A stretch of DNA of 11,363 nt from Thermodesulfobacteriaceae bacterium (GTDB lineage: Bacteria > Desulfobacterota > Dissulfuribacteria > Dissulfuribacterales > UBA3076). Shown in pieces: positions 1 through 6,607 of this stretch. The notes beneath the pieces were generated by a model. The model saw nothing but the letters and a program-made list of their open reading frames with translations. It ran no database searches and had not been told where the DNA came from. The stretch is taken from assembly GCA_012961845.1 (NCBI GenBank), contig DTYO01000125.1:1-11363 (forward strand), in the 5' to 3' direction. Position 1 is the stretch's first letter; the number at the start of each line of letters is the position of its first letter. The position numbers were made by a program, and so were the translations under genes.

Positions 1-2
1 AA

Positions 3-548
3 GCCAACTCTTATGAAGATGACTGCTACAAGAGTGAAAACCAGTTTGATTTTGTTATGGCAAACCCTCCTTTTAATGTGAAGGGCATTAAAGAGAGTAC
101 GGTAAAAAATGATGCTCGTTTTACGCACTATGGACTGCCTAAAGCAAAAGGTAAAAAAGATGACAAAATCACCGATGCCAACTATTTGTGGATCTCTCTT
201 TTTGCTACTTCTCTTAATGACAAAGGTCGTGCAGGGTTTGTCATGCCTAACTCTGCAAGTGATGCAAGAAACTCTGAGTATGAAATACGTAAAAAGGTAG
301 TGGACTCTGGCATAGTTGACTGCATGGTAAGCATACCATCCAATATGTTTTACACCGTAACACTACCTGCGACGCTGTGGTTTTTCATCCAGATTCAAGG
401 GCGCATCGGGCAGCAGAGCTCTGTTCAGGCTGGAGATCCTTTCGGCTGTCAGGTTTCCATAGAAAAAATTATTCACATACCAGGCATCTATGCCTTTTTC
501 GGACAGGAGCCTGGGGATGTCCGTTTCCAGTTTTCGGTTACTGCATAG
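3..548 (+). pseudogene. hsdM: Truncated type I restriction-modification methyltransferase subunit (HsdM fragment)
   Basis: Part of the M subunit of a type I restriction-modification system, which transfers a methyl group from SAM to adenine N6. The frame is open from base 3, so the 5' end lies outside the window; the ATG at 57 is internal. The amino-methyltransferase catalytic motif IV, NPPF, is at 63-74, followed by the family-typical stretches KITDANYLWI (about 160-190), GRAGFVMPNS (about 228-257) and YTVTLPATLWFF (about 350-385). HsdM similarity ends at about 386. After that the frame reads to the stop at 548 only through the antisense of the neighbouring spermidine-synthase-like gene. About the last third of a normal HsdM, and any HsdS or HsdR, is missing. 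The fragment is visibly richer in A+T than the rest of the window. Family assignment is secure. Whether the truncation is real or an assembly joint cannot be told from the sequence. Confidence 0.85.
378..386. other. Junction between hsdM fragment and speE-like gene (9-base microhomology)
   Basis: The bases TGGTTTTTC fit both genes. On the plus strand they encode the WFF of the HsdM motif LWFF. On the minus strand they encode the EKP of the spermidine-synthase motif NLDEKP. Recognisable HsdM sequence ends here from the left, and recognisable spermidine-synthase sequence ends here from the right, so the joint lies in or next to these nine bases. This fits either microhomology-mediated joining or a chimeric assembly. 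Confidence 0.6.
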
Positions 549-1835
549 AAAAAATATCTTTTTACCAGGAAGCAGCACATAGTACCGGAAGTATCGGGAT
601 ACGGTATTGTAGAGGGAGGAAACTTTCCTGCGAAGCGGCTCAGCAATATAATTCTCATAACCTTCCACGGAAAAACTCAGTACCCCGCCAGATGTCAGGT
701 GTGTCCTTGTAAGCTCAAAAAAGCGGTCTGTAAAGATCCTATTGATCTGAAAGGTTTCAGGTTCCGGCAGGTTTACAATGACAGCATCATACAATCTGGC
801 TGTTTCAGTCAGCCACGCCCTGGCATCCTGATTGATTATATTGAGGCCGGGTATTTTTTTCATAAGGCGGAACCGGAACAGGACCTTTGTTATCTCAGGA
901 TCGATTTCAACAAAATCCACCGATACGGGTCTGTGTTTTTCCACTTCTGCCATCGCTCCCCCTTCTGCTGAAACTAGAAGAATGTTTTCAGGATTTTTTA
1001 TCTGCGAAAGGGGATAGTGTATGCTTTCCTGCGCTGCCGCGAGGTTATGGCTCGTGAATACAGGTATCCCATCCTGATACAGGGTTAGCTGTTCGCTGCT
1101 GTGGTTAGAGTGCTATCCTGCCATAGCGGGATTCCTTGTAGTAGACCGGCTTTTCATGTGGTCGTGCCAGTGTACGGTCTTCCAACAGGATACCATTAGC
1201 AAGAATAGTCAGCACAACAGAACCTGAACCTAGTACTGCGGCCCTGAAACGGGCTTTGCCGCGAAAGAGCAGTAAACTCACAGCCAGCAGGGGCAGATTG
1301 GCTGTGAGTGCCGCCTGCATGGGAGTTGCCCAGAATGTGAGGAAGAATGAGAACAGTATACCGCCTGTCATGTCGCCGATATTGTCTGCGATGTATATCC
1401 TGGCACCGGGGAAATCACCCTGTTCCGCTCTCAGGATGTAGAGGCTGTAAGGCAGGACGAAACCTAACAGGAGGCAGTACGGTAGAATTGTCAAGAAGAT
1501 GTAGTTGATCGTGGGATAGAAACCGACCGAAGTGCCTGGGATGAAGATCAGGTTCTTCAGACACCTGACAGCCAATATTTGGACAGGGCAAAACCCTGCC
1601 AGAATCATTGACAGCCAGGCCAGCACAGGTCTCTTTATCGGCAGAAGCTTCTTTCTGGTAGTCTATCTCGCCAGGAGCGCCCCACTGCCCCCAAGCACCA
1701 GCCAGATGAAGAGTATCAGTGCAACTACGATCTCATTCCCGTGAAACTGAGAAAGAAGTTCGCTGATGGTAAGGAGCTGGGTGACAACTGACGTTATTCC
1801 TGTAAGGACCACTGTCCAGAGGACGACCGCTTCAT
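378..1835 (-). pseudogene. Broken fused membrane / spermidine-synthase-like protein
   Basis: Remnant of a protein with an N-terminal multi-helix membrane domain and a cytosolic Rossmann-fold spermidine-synthase-like domain. The membrane domain starts around 1830 (WTVVLTGITS...). An in-frame TAG at 1663-1665 follows GGSGALLAR, and the frame then continues with helices to about 1150. At KESRYGRIAL the frame hits TAA (1105-1107), while the homologous protein continues one frame over (SSEQLTLYQDGIPVF...), so one base is extra at about 1107-1112. The synthase part shows a degenerate nucleotide-binding loop (AEGGAMAE), the acidic SAM-ribose motif VEIDPEI, then GGVLSFSVEGYENY, and NLDEKP at the end. 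The usual C-terminal membrane segment is missing beyond the joint at 378-386. No ATG or GTG lies in frame before the first helix; the ATG at 1833-1835 would need a further one-base shift. It directly follows the MEMO-AMMECR1 gene, so the two were probably one operon. True polyamine synthesis is doubtful for this fused family. Confidence 0.8.
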
Positions 1836-1885
1836 TTTTTTCTCTGTTTACAGGACAATATACCTTGCCTGTCGCTCTATTGCAT

Positions 1886-2695
1886 TTATTCTTCTTCGAA
1901 ATATTGCACTTGATAAGTCATGACATTCAGTCCCGGTCCGCGCCATGCATCCATCCCCAGACCGGCCTTCATGCACAGACGCGAAAGGAAATCTTCAGGC
2001 TCGGGCAGCTGCTCCCATACCTGCGGCAGAAAAGTCGCTCCTGCCTCCCCTTTTCTTATGATCACCCCATCTTTCCCCGGCCTCAGTTTTTTGATCAGCT
2101 CTCCTGGCCCATTATATGAAAGCTGCTCCGGAGCTGTGAGTATACTTACTTCTATCTGAATATCTTTCAGCTCTTCCTCGGTAAGCGGGGAAAAGCGGTA
2201 ATCTCTGAATGCGGCATTCATAGCATTTCGCCTGACCCCCTCTATGACTGAGTAGTCACCACTTATATTGCCGATGCATCCACGGAGCCGACCATTTTTC
2301 TTTATGGTCACAAAGGTGCCGCGTCTGGCATTCAGAACTTCGTCTTTCAGGCATTCCGGCATCTGGTAACCGTGTGATTTTTGCCGGAAGGCATCTTCGA
2401 TGGCGGACCTTGCAAGCTTTACCAGGGCCTGTCCCTGTTCTTCGTTTATTGTTGTCTGCCGATTTATCTGCATGGATGGATCTCCGAAAAAAGCAATGGC
2501 TGCATAACCTACCACCCTAGCTCTGTCCCCGGCGATATCGCCGCTGTTGGAATAATGAAGCAGAACCGGGCGCCAATCATGAATCCTGGCAAGATCAAGG
2601 AGGATAGTAATGGGAACAGAACCGCAGGCCCTGTTTTCAGACCGGAGCAGGCCCTTGCCGTTCAGGCTGAATATCATGTCTATGGTCTCCCTGTC
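1886..2695 (-). CDS. amrA: MEMO C-terminus plus AMMECR1 domain (3' part of interrupted MEMO-AMMECR1 fusion)
   Basis: Second half of a MEMO-AMMECR1 fusion, in the same frame as the upstream half and separated from it only by a TGA at 2696-2698. The first ~70 residues complete the MEMO domain: DRETIDMIF, then ENRACGSVPI, whose Cys aligns with the pocket cysteine of MEMO proteins, then LLHYSNSGD and GYAAIAFFGD. The AMMECR1 domain follows, from about 2465 to the end, with the hallmark RGTFVTIKKNGRLRGCIGN and the FRDYRFSPLTEEEL block. If translated on its own, the first ATG is at 2675-2677, and no good ribosome binding site precedes it. The domain pair is known from loci called AmmeMemoRadiSam, where a radical SAM enzyme is the third partner; none is seen in this window. 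The biochemical role is not established from sequence. The family call is firm; whether this half is expressed is open. Confidence 0.8.
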   Translation of the reverse strand, partial: DRETIDMIFSLNGKGLLRSENRACGSVPITILLDLARIHDWRPVLLHYSNSGDIAGDRARVVGYAAIAFFGDPSMQINRQTTINEEQGQALVKLARSAIEDAFRQKSHGYQMPECLKDEVLNARRGTFVTIKKNGRLRGCIGNISGDYSVIEGVRRNAMNAAFRDYRFSPLTEEELKDIQIEVSILTAPEQLSYNGPGELIKKLRPGKDGVIIRKGEAGATFLPQVWEQLPEPEDFLSRLCMKAGLGMDAWRGPGLNVMTYQVQYFEEE

Positions 2696-3409
2696 TCATT
2701 TGACCGCAGTTGCATAGTCGAGATAATGAGACAGGTCTGAACTGACCACCAGAAGAGTCCCTGAATCCCGGATACTGTCGATGCACATCGCCGCCCTATG
2801 GATATCGCATGGGCCTGCAACAACCGGAACTAGGCTGAAATCCTGAAGACTGTATTGTAGGAAAGGCAGAATTACCTCCAGTGAATGTTCCAAACTTTCG
2901 GACCGGGAGACCGGTCTGAAAAGATCTCCGCATCTGCCAAGGACTTCAGAGTCACTGTCTATCGGTATGGTGCCGAGAGGGGTTCTGTAGGCTGCAAAAC
3001 TGGTAATTGCCGCATTTTCAAAGCCTATCCGGTGGTCAGGCCCGATGAGTATGACCTTACTGAACTGTCCCTTTTTCAGGACCAGAGATGCGTGGGCTGC
3101 AGTAAGACCTGAATAGATGTAGCCTGCATGCGGGAGGATTAATGCCTGGAGCCGGGTACCTGACGGAATGTCCGGTCTGTCGTGCATTGCCTGTCTTGTA
3201 AGATCAGTCATGAGCCCGGCAAGTTCCCCGGCATTGTCCGGGTAAAAGCTTCCTGACCATGCCGGGGCCCGTGTGTCCTGAAGACCGATTGAACTGTTAT
3301 GAAATGAAAAAAGGAACAGCAGGAGCAAGGCAACCAGGGCAACCATGGATACCCGACCTGAAAGCAGGGCTGAAAAGAATGTGTCTTTATTTTTGTGCAC
3401 GGATGTCAT
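2696..3409 (-). CDS. amrB: MEMO-domain protein, membrane-anchored N-terminal part (interrupted by TGA)
   Basis: First half of the MEMO-AMMECR1 fusion. I place the start at the ATG at 3407-3409, which opens a short basic N-terminus and then one hydrophobic segment at residues ~18-36 (MVALVALLLLFLF), so the enzyme part is probably outside the cytoplasm as an anchored or secreted protein. An upstream in-frame ATG at 3469 would add 20 residues without similarity. The MEMO domain starts at PAWSGSFYPD (~49). It shows LPHAGYIYSG with His94, IGPDHRIGF with His126, LEHSLEVILPFLQY, and SSDLSHYLDY. These match the metal-pocket histidines of the MEMO family, which is structurally related to non-heme iron dioxygenases. 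The reading frame stops at TGA 238 (bases 2696-2698), just before DRETID, so the pocket cysteine lies beyond the stop. No other damage is visible in about 1.5 kb. It may be a young nonsense mutation (CGA to TGA), a sequence error, or read-through. Confidence 0.8.
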   Translation of the reverse strand: MTSVHKNKDTFFSALLSGRVSMVALVALLLLFLFSFHNSSIGLQDTRAPAWSGSFYPDNAGELAGLMTDLTRQAMHDRPDIPSGTRLQALILPHAGYIYSGLTAAHASLVLKKGQFSKVILIGPDHRIGFENAAITSFAAYRTPLGTIPIDSDSEVLGRCGDLFRPVSRSESLEHSLEVILPFLQYSLQDFSLVPVVAGPCDIHRAAMCIDSIRDSGTLLVVSSDLSHYLDYATAVK

Positions 3410-3711
3410 GACCTGACCACCTGTCGAGTACCTCCAACGGTCGAGGAATGTTGTTTCTGAACAAGGCATGCAGACAAAATGAATCAGATCACTGTAGTGA
3501 TATTTCGGGGATTATTTTTTACATGCAGCACGGTTGCAGGGCAAAAGAATAATTTTGGGAGATGCCCTGTATCTGTTCACAGAGTGCCTGATCCGCCGCG
3601 CAGATACATCATCGTAAATCAGGGATGTTCTCTACCTGACACTTCGCATGTGCAGTAACGAGCGGTTCGACACCATAAGCAGTGTTCTCTGATCCGTATG
3701 AGAACAGACAA
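3410..3711. other. Intergenic region upstream of the MEMO gene with two small inverted repeats
   Basis: No credible gene is seen. A perfect dyad, ATCACT-GT-AGTGAT, lies at 3488-3501, about 80 bases upstream of the MEMO start; its size suits a repressor site but the regulator is unknown. Just past the DUF1566 stop, a 7-base-pair hairpin (3683-3689 with 3700-3706, 10-base loop) is present. It has no T-run on the minus strand, so it is at best a weak terminator. No convincing -35/-10 pair for the MEMO gene was found. Confidence 0.4.
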
Positions 3712-4179
3712 TCACGGACGGACGGCCCGCACATGTCCGCTCCTTTTTCTCTCATAGTCGAAGGTGATGCCGCATTTGTAATCAGGAATCCATGTCCCTG
3801 CAGAGGTTTCCCCGCCTGGCAGTTCAGACCAGTAACTGCCTTTTTTTTCCATGGTACAGTTGCCGTTTCTGTTCAGTTTGAATACGGCATGGAGACGATA
3901 ATATTCGCCCCTAGTCGGGAGGCGCCAGTCGTCATATCCTGCCAGCTCCAGGTTTTCAGCCCATTGCCTGGCTTCTTCGGCGGATCTGAATTTCCTGCTT
4001 CTGCCTTGCTGCCACATCAGGCCTGATCCGGACTCCATGCAGATCCCGTTACCGATATCAGCCAGTATGGCCCCCCGGCCTTCAGCCGTGAACCGCATCT
4101 GATTCTCTACATGCCGGCACCCGCCGGGTAAAAGAAGACACAATAAGACTGGTATGACGGGAACAAAGTTGGTTTTCAT
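3712..4179 (-). CDS. DUF1566 (Lcl C-terminal-like) domain lipoprotein
   Basis: A 155-residue exported protein. The N-terminus (MKTNFVPVIPVLLCLLLPGG, then Cys21) looks like a lipoprotein signal peptide, with PGGC as a somewhat atypical lipobox since position -3 is Pro rather than Leu. The mature part is one DUF1566 domain: GLMWQQ (~residues 53-58), a WAENLELAGYDDWRLPTRGE core (~73-92), a YWSE motif (~116) and the closing GHVRAVRP. These are the recurring Trp and WRLPT signatures of the family, which is common as multiple secreted copies in Desulfobacterota. The molecular function of the domain is unknown; it is thought to be a structural or ligand-binding surface module. The ribosome binding site is weak (AAGG about 12 bases upstream of ATG). 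The gene is complete and stands alone, between damaged genes on both sides. Confidence 0.8.
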   Translation of the reverse strand: MKTNFVPVIPVLLCLLLPGGCRHVENQMRFTAEGRGAILADIGNGICMESGSGLMWQQGRSRKFRSAEEARQWAENLELAGYDDWRLPTRGEYYRLHAVFKLNRNGNCTMEKKGSYWSELPGGETSAGTWIPDYKCGITFDYERKRSGHVRAVRP

Positions 4180-4401
4180 GGACTGTGGCTGCCTTCACGC
4201 CCCTTCTGCCTGCAATGAAAATCCCGTTCAGATTTTCTGAAAAGCAACGATTACAATGCTGGAGACAGTATCATCCATATATAGATGATATGCCCACTGT
4301 GAAGATTCGTCAATCAGGACTGCGGGTTTGAGCCGCCGCTTGGTGTGACCTGATCTCTCTTTGATTCCTGTTACAGGCCGTATCGCACAAATATTGAATA
4401 A
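4180..4401. other. Divergent intergenic region with a 7-bp dyad
   Basis: This lies between the DUF1566 gene (minus) and the broken permease (plus). A perfect inverted repeat, TATCATC / GATGATA, separated by an AT-only-rich 8-base centre (CATATATA), is at 4269-4290. It could be an operator shared by the divergent genes. The stretch after about 4350 may contain the permease N-terminus in another frame (IAQILNNLLICPLFVF). No substrate-binding-protein gene or its remnant is recognisable here. Confidence 0.35.
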
Positions 4402-5148
4402 CCTGCTGATCTGCCCGCTATTTGTTTTTTTGTCTGGATCTGGGAGGCGGCAGACCGAACAGGCATGGTGGACAATTTCTTTCTGCCTGCTCCAAGCTAG
4501 GTGATAGAGCGTGCCCTTGCCATGTCGGCAGGTGAGGATGCCGTACTGCTTGACAACATAATGATCAGCGATACCAGAGTGCTGACCGGCTTTTTGCTGA
4601 GTGCCGCGGCAGGAATTCCTCTCGGCCTGTTCATGGGCATAAAGGTATATGCCAGGGCATTTCTGAATCCCATCGTGTCCGTCATAGGACCTCTTCCAGC
4701 CATGAGTTGGATCCCGCTGTCAATGCTCTGGCTCGGCATTGATGAACAGCAGAAATATGCCATCGTATTCATGGGGTGTTTCGAATCGGTCCTGGTATAT
4801 ACCATAGACGCAACTCTCAGAGTGGATCCGGTTCTGATACTTTCGGCACGGAACCTCTGTGCCGCCCGGAAGGACGTGCTCCGTTTCGTGGTATTTCTAG
4901 GGGCATTGCCAGATATCATGAGTGGCCTGAAGGTGGTCCTCGCCATTGCCTGGGCATGCGTCATTTCCGCCGAAATGGTAGGTGCTAATAGCGGTCTGGG
5001 ATTCAGGATCTGGAGGGCAAAGGAATGGTCCGACACCGGTCAGGTGCTGGTAGGCATGTTCTGCATCAGCGTGATCGTTCTGATGCTGGATATCGTTTAC
5101 AGAGGCATCGAAAAGATCCTGTTACCGTGGCAGCAGCATCATGAATAA
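4402..5148 (+). pseudogene. ABC transporter permease of the TauC/SsuC/NrtB type, broken at the 5' end
   Basis: Inner-membrane permease of an importer for nitrate-, taurine- or sulfonate-like substrates. The frame opens with FFVWIWEAADRTGMVDNFFLPAPS, the normal N-terminal helix and periplasmic motif of the family. It meets a TAG at 4498-4500 and then continues with VIERALAMSA... through the whole transmembrane domain: AAGIPLGLFMG, VIGPLPAMSWIPL, MLWLGIDEQQKYAIVF, the EAA-like loop GALPDIMSGLKVVLAIAW, and AEMVGANSGLGFRIW. Without the TAG, translation could only restart at GTG 4501, directly after the stop and missing the first helix. The start upstream is also lost. A run of seven T at 4425-4431 probably lacks one base, because the upstream frame (ILNNLLICPLFVF) fits a normal N-terminus one frame away. 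The 3' end overlaps the ATPase start by 8 bases, the usual coupling in these operons. The rest of the coding region is clean. Confidence 0.75.
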
Positions 5149-5795
5149 GGCCCTGATAGAAGCCAGAGAGGTAACCAGGGTTTTTTCATCACCCAGGGGC
5201 GAGGTGGACGCTGTAAGAAACCTTTCTCTGGATGTCCATAAGGGAGAAGCATATGCATCGTCGGGGCATCCGGTTGCATGATGATTTTTCAAAATTGTGC
5301 CCTGTTTCCATGGATGACCGTGTTGGAAAATGTGGCCTTCGGACCCAGACTGAAAGGTATAAAGAAAAACTCAAGACTGAGGCTTGCTAGAAAATGGATA
5401 AGAAGGGTAGGGCTGCTGGATGAATTCGAAAATTCATACCCAGACAGCCCTGTCGGGAGTGCATGCAGCAGTGGGAGGCCCTGACCAGTGCGCCCTTGCA
5501 AATGAACCTGATGTGCTGCTCTGCGATGAGCCGTTCGGCGCTCTCGACGAGATGACCAGACAGGCGATGCAGCAGGAACTGCTTCGTCTGGTCTTGGAAT
5601 CCCGGTAGACCGTACTGTTATATTACTCACTCCATAGATGAAGCACTCATGCTTGAGGACCGGATTGCCATAATGTCGGCCCGTCCAGGCACAATCAAGA
5701 GTGTATTTGAAAATCGTCTGCCCAGACCCAGAAAATTAGAGATGCAGCTCACCGGAGATTATCTGGCCCTGAAAAAAAGGTATGGAGCATTATAG
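5141..5795 (+). pseudogene. ABC transporter ATPase of the TauB/SsuB/NrtD type, heavily degraded
   Basis: Partner ATPase of the preceding permease. It begins with an intact N-terminus (MNKALIEAREVTRVFS). One base is missing at about 5256, and the frame resumes as IVGASGC at 5257-5277. Then, where Walker A should go on with GKST, it jumps directly to MMIFQNCALFPW, the Q-loop region. About 35 residues, judged from TauB, are therefore deleted, including the phosphate-binding lysine. Around the signature motif the frame shifts twice (LSG at 5450-5458, then MQQ at 5463-5471, then back to LANEPDVLLCDEPFGALDE), and the segment normally RVALARA reads WEALTSA. The Walker B and D-loop region at 5525-5551 is preserved. 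A TAG at 5606-5608 and another one-base shift precede the H-loop ITHS (5622-5633). The C-terminus MLEDRIAIMSARPG... to TAG at 5793-5795 is normal. With the catalytic lysine region gone, the protein cannot work. This argues for genuine decay rather than isolated base-call errors. Confidence 0.85.
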
Positions 5796-6006
5796 AAGAG
5801 GAAGTTCTGTTGAAGCTGTCGTGAAGAACGGCCTTGTCCAGGATTTTCATGCAGATAATTATACCCTTCAAAGTAAAGGTGGATTCCCGATTTTTTTGAG
5901 AAGAGCTTTCAAATTAGTGATTGACTGTCCACCGCATCTGTGGCATAATAAGATTATTGCTATTGCGGTTCATTTACATTAACATTATTCTGGAGGAAGA
6001 CAGTTG
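5796..6006. other. Intergenic region between the decayed ABC genes and the 124-residue protein gene
   Basis: No supported gene. A 66-codon frame starting inside the ATPase tail (5782-5982) resembles nothing I know and shares its start with the ATPase C-terminus. The region holds the promoter at 5921-5949 and the ribosome binding site at 5992-5997 of the next gene. Confidence 0.5.
5921..5949 (+). promoter_or_regulatory. Sigma70-type promoter of the 124-residue protein gene
   Basis: TTGACT at 5921-5926 and CATAAT at 5944-5949 are separated by exactly 17 bases. Each box matches the consensus at five of six positions. A start about seven bases downstream would give a leader of about 50 bases. 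A clear GGAGGA at 5992-5997 follows, nine bases before the ATG at 6007. Confidence 0.65.
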
Positions 6007-6381
6007 ATGAGAACTATTGAGGAATTGAGGGCAAACAGGGATCTGGTTAACGTAATTGATTGGAGCATGACCCCTGAAAAGGCCGTTGACATGTACCTGG
6101 AATGGGGTGCAGGCTGGACAAGGGGCAATGATTTTGTCAGGAGCGGAGACGAGGAATCGGTCTATTTTGTGGTATACGACTGGGAAGATCCTCCGCAGGT
6201 GACAATGCTGAGACGTTCGGCAAAGAATGTGGAAGAACTCGCAAAAATAGAAGCTCCCGGAGACCTTATCAGGCAATCTATCGAACAAGGCGGCAGAAAA
6301 GCCGGTGTGGGTGTTTATGCATTAAGCCGTGAACTGAAAAAATGGCTTTGTGAAGCCATAGACGGCCCCCAACTGGACTAG
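6007..6381 (+). CDS. Conserved small cytosolic protein, DVU0772-like
   Basis: A 124-residue soluble protein with no signal peptide or membrane segment. I chose ATG 6007 over the TTG at 6004 because GGAGGA at 5992-5997 is nine bases upstream of 6007. It opens MRTIEELRANRDLVNVIDWSMTPEKAVDMY, then has the aromatic-rich YLEWGAGWTRG, a central YFVVYDWEDPPQVTMLRR, and ends GVYALSRELKKWLCEAI. This arrangement reminds me of the conserved hypothetical group typified by DVU0772 of Desulfovibrio, known mainly from sulfate reducers; I am recalling this, not searching. No catalytic motif is evident, so no function is claimed. It has its own strong promoter and runs convergently into the zinc-ribbon-like gene with only seven bases between the stops. 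It is the first intact plus-strand gene after the decayed region. Confidence 0.75.
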   Translation: MRTIEELRANRDLVNVIDWSMTPEKAVDMYLEWGAGWTRGNDFVRSGDEESVYFVVYDWEDPPQVTMLRRSAKNVEELAKIEAPGDLIRQSIEQGGRKAGVGVYALSRELKKWLCEAIDGPQLD

Positions 6382-6388
6382 GCATGAA

Positions 6389-6604
6389 TTAGAACATCCT
6401 TACCCTGCCACAGTCTGGGCATATCCAGGTCACATTGTTGCTCATGCCCCAGAGATTTTCCTGCAGGCAGGCATCACATATCTGAAATCCACATGGGCAG
6501 TTCCAGCAGAATGGAAACTCTGTTCCGCAGAGATGGCATCTGAATTTCCGTTTCCGGCCCCAACTGCGTTTCCCGCGGCCTGTTGATTCCTGATTACCCG
6601 GCAT
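6389..6604 (-). CDS. Small cysteine-rich zinc-binding-like protein
   Basis: A 71-residue protein with nine cysteines: C23-x2-C26, C33-x2-C36-x-C38, C43-x2-C46 and C62-x2-C65. The four pairs suggest two treble-clef or rubredoxin-like zinc sites, somewhat like a RING or rubredoxin-type zinc ribbon. The first 22 residues are basic (RGKRSWGRKRKF), which could bind nucleic acid or membrane lipids. The ATG is at 6602-6604, only three bases after the stop of the histidine kinase, so it is almost certainly the last gene of that operon. The ribosome binding site is weak (GAAAG about 9 bases upstream). I do not recognise the exact family; a zinc-ribbon accessory or regulatory protein is an inference. 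Confidence 0.65.
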   Translation of the reverse strand: MPGNQESTGRGKRSWGRKRKFRCHLCGTEFPFCWNCPCGFQICDACLQENLWGMSNNVTWICPDCGRVRMF

Positions 6605-6607
6605 GGG

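Noticed and set aside
2630..2698. Selenocysteine insertion element after the TGA of the MEMO gene
   Set aside because: The bases after the TGA form only a 4-bp CAGG/CCTG pairing with a long loop; nothing like a bacterial SECIS hairpin with a conserved apical loop was seen.
4497..5036. Long minus-strand frame (179 codons) over the permease
   Set aside because: It is antisense to a clear ABC permease and its translation has no domain-like pattern.
5782..5982. 66-codon frame after the ATPase
   Set aside because: It begins inside the ATPase C-terminus in another frame, lacks a ribosome binding site and resembles no family I know.
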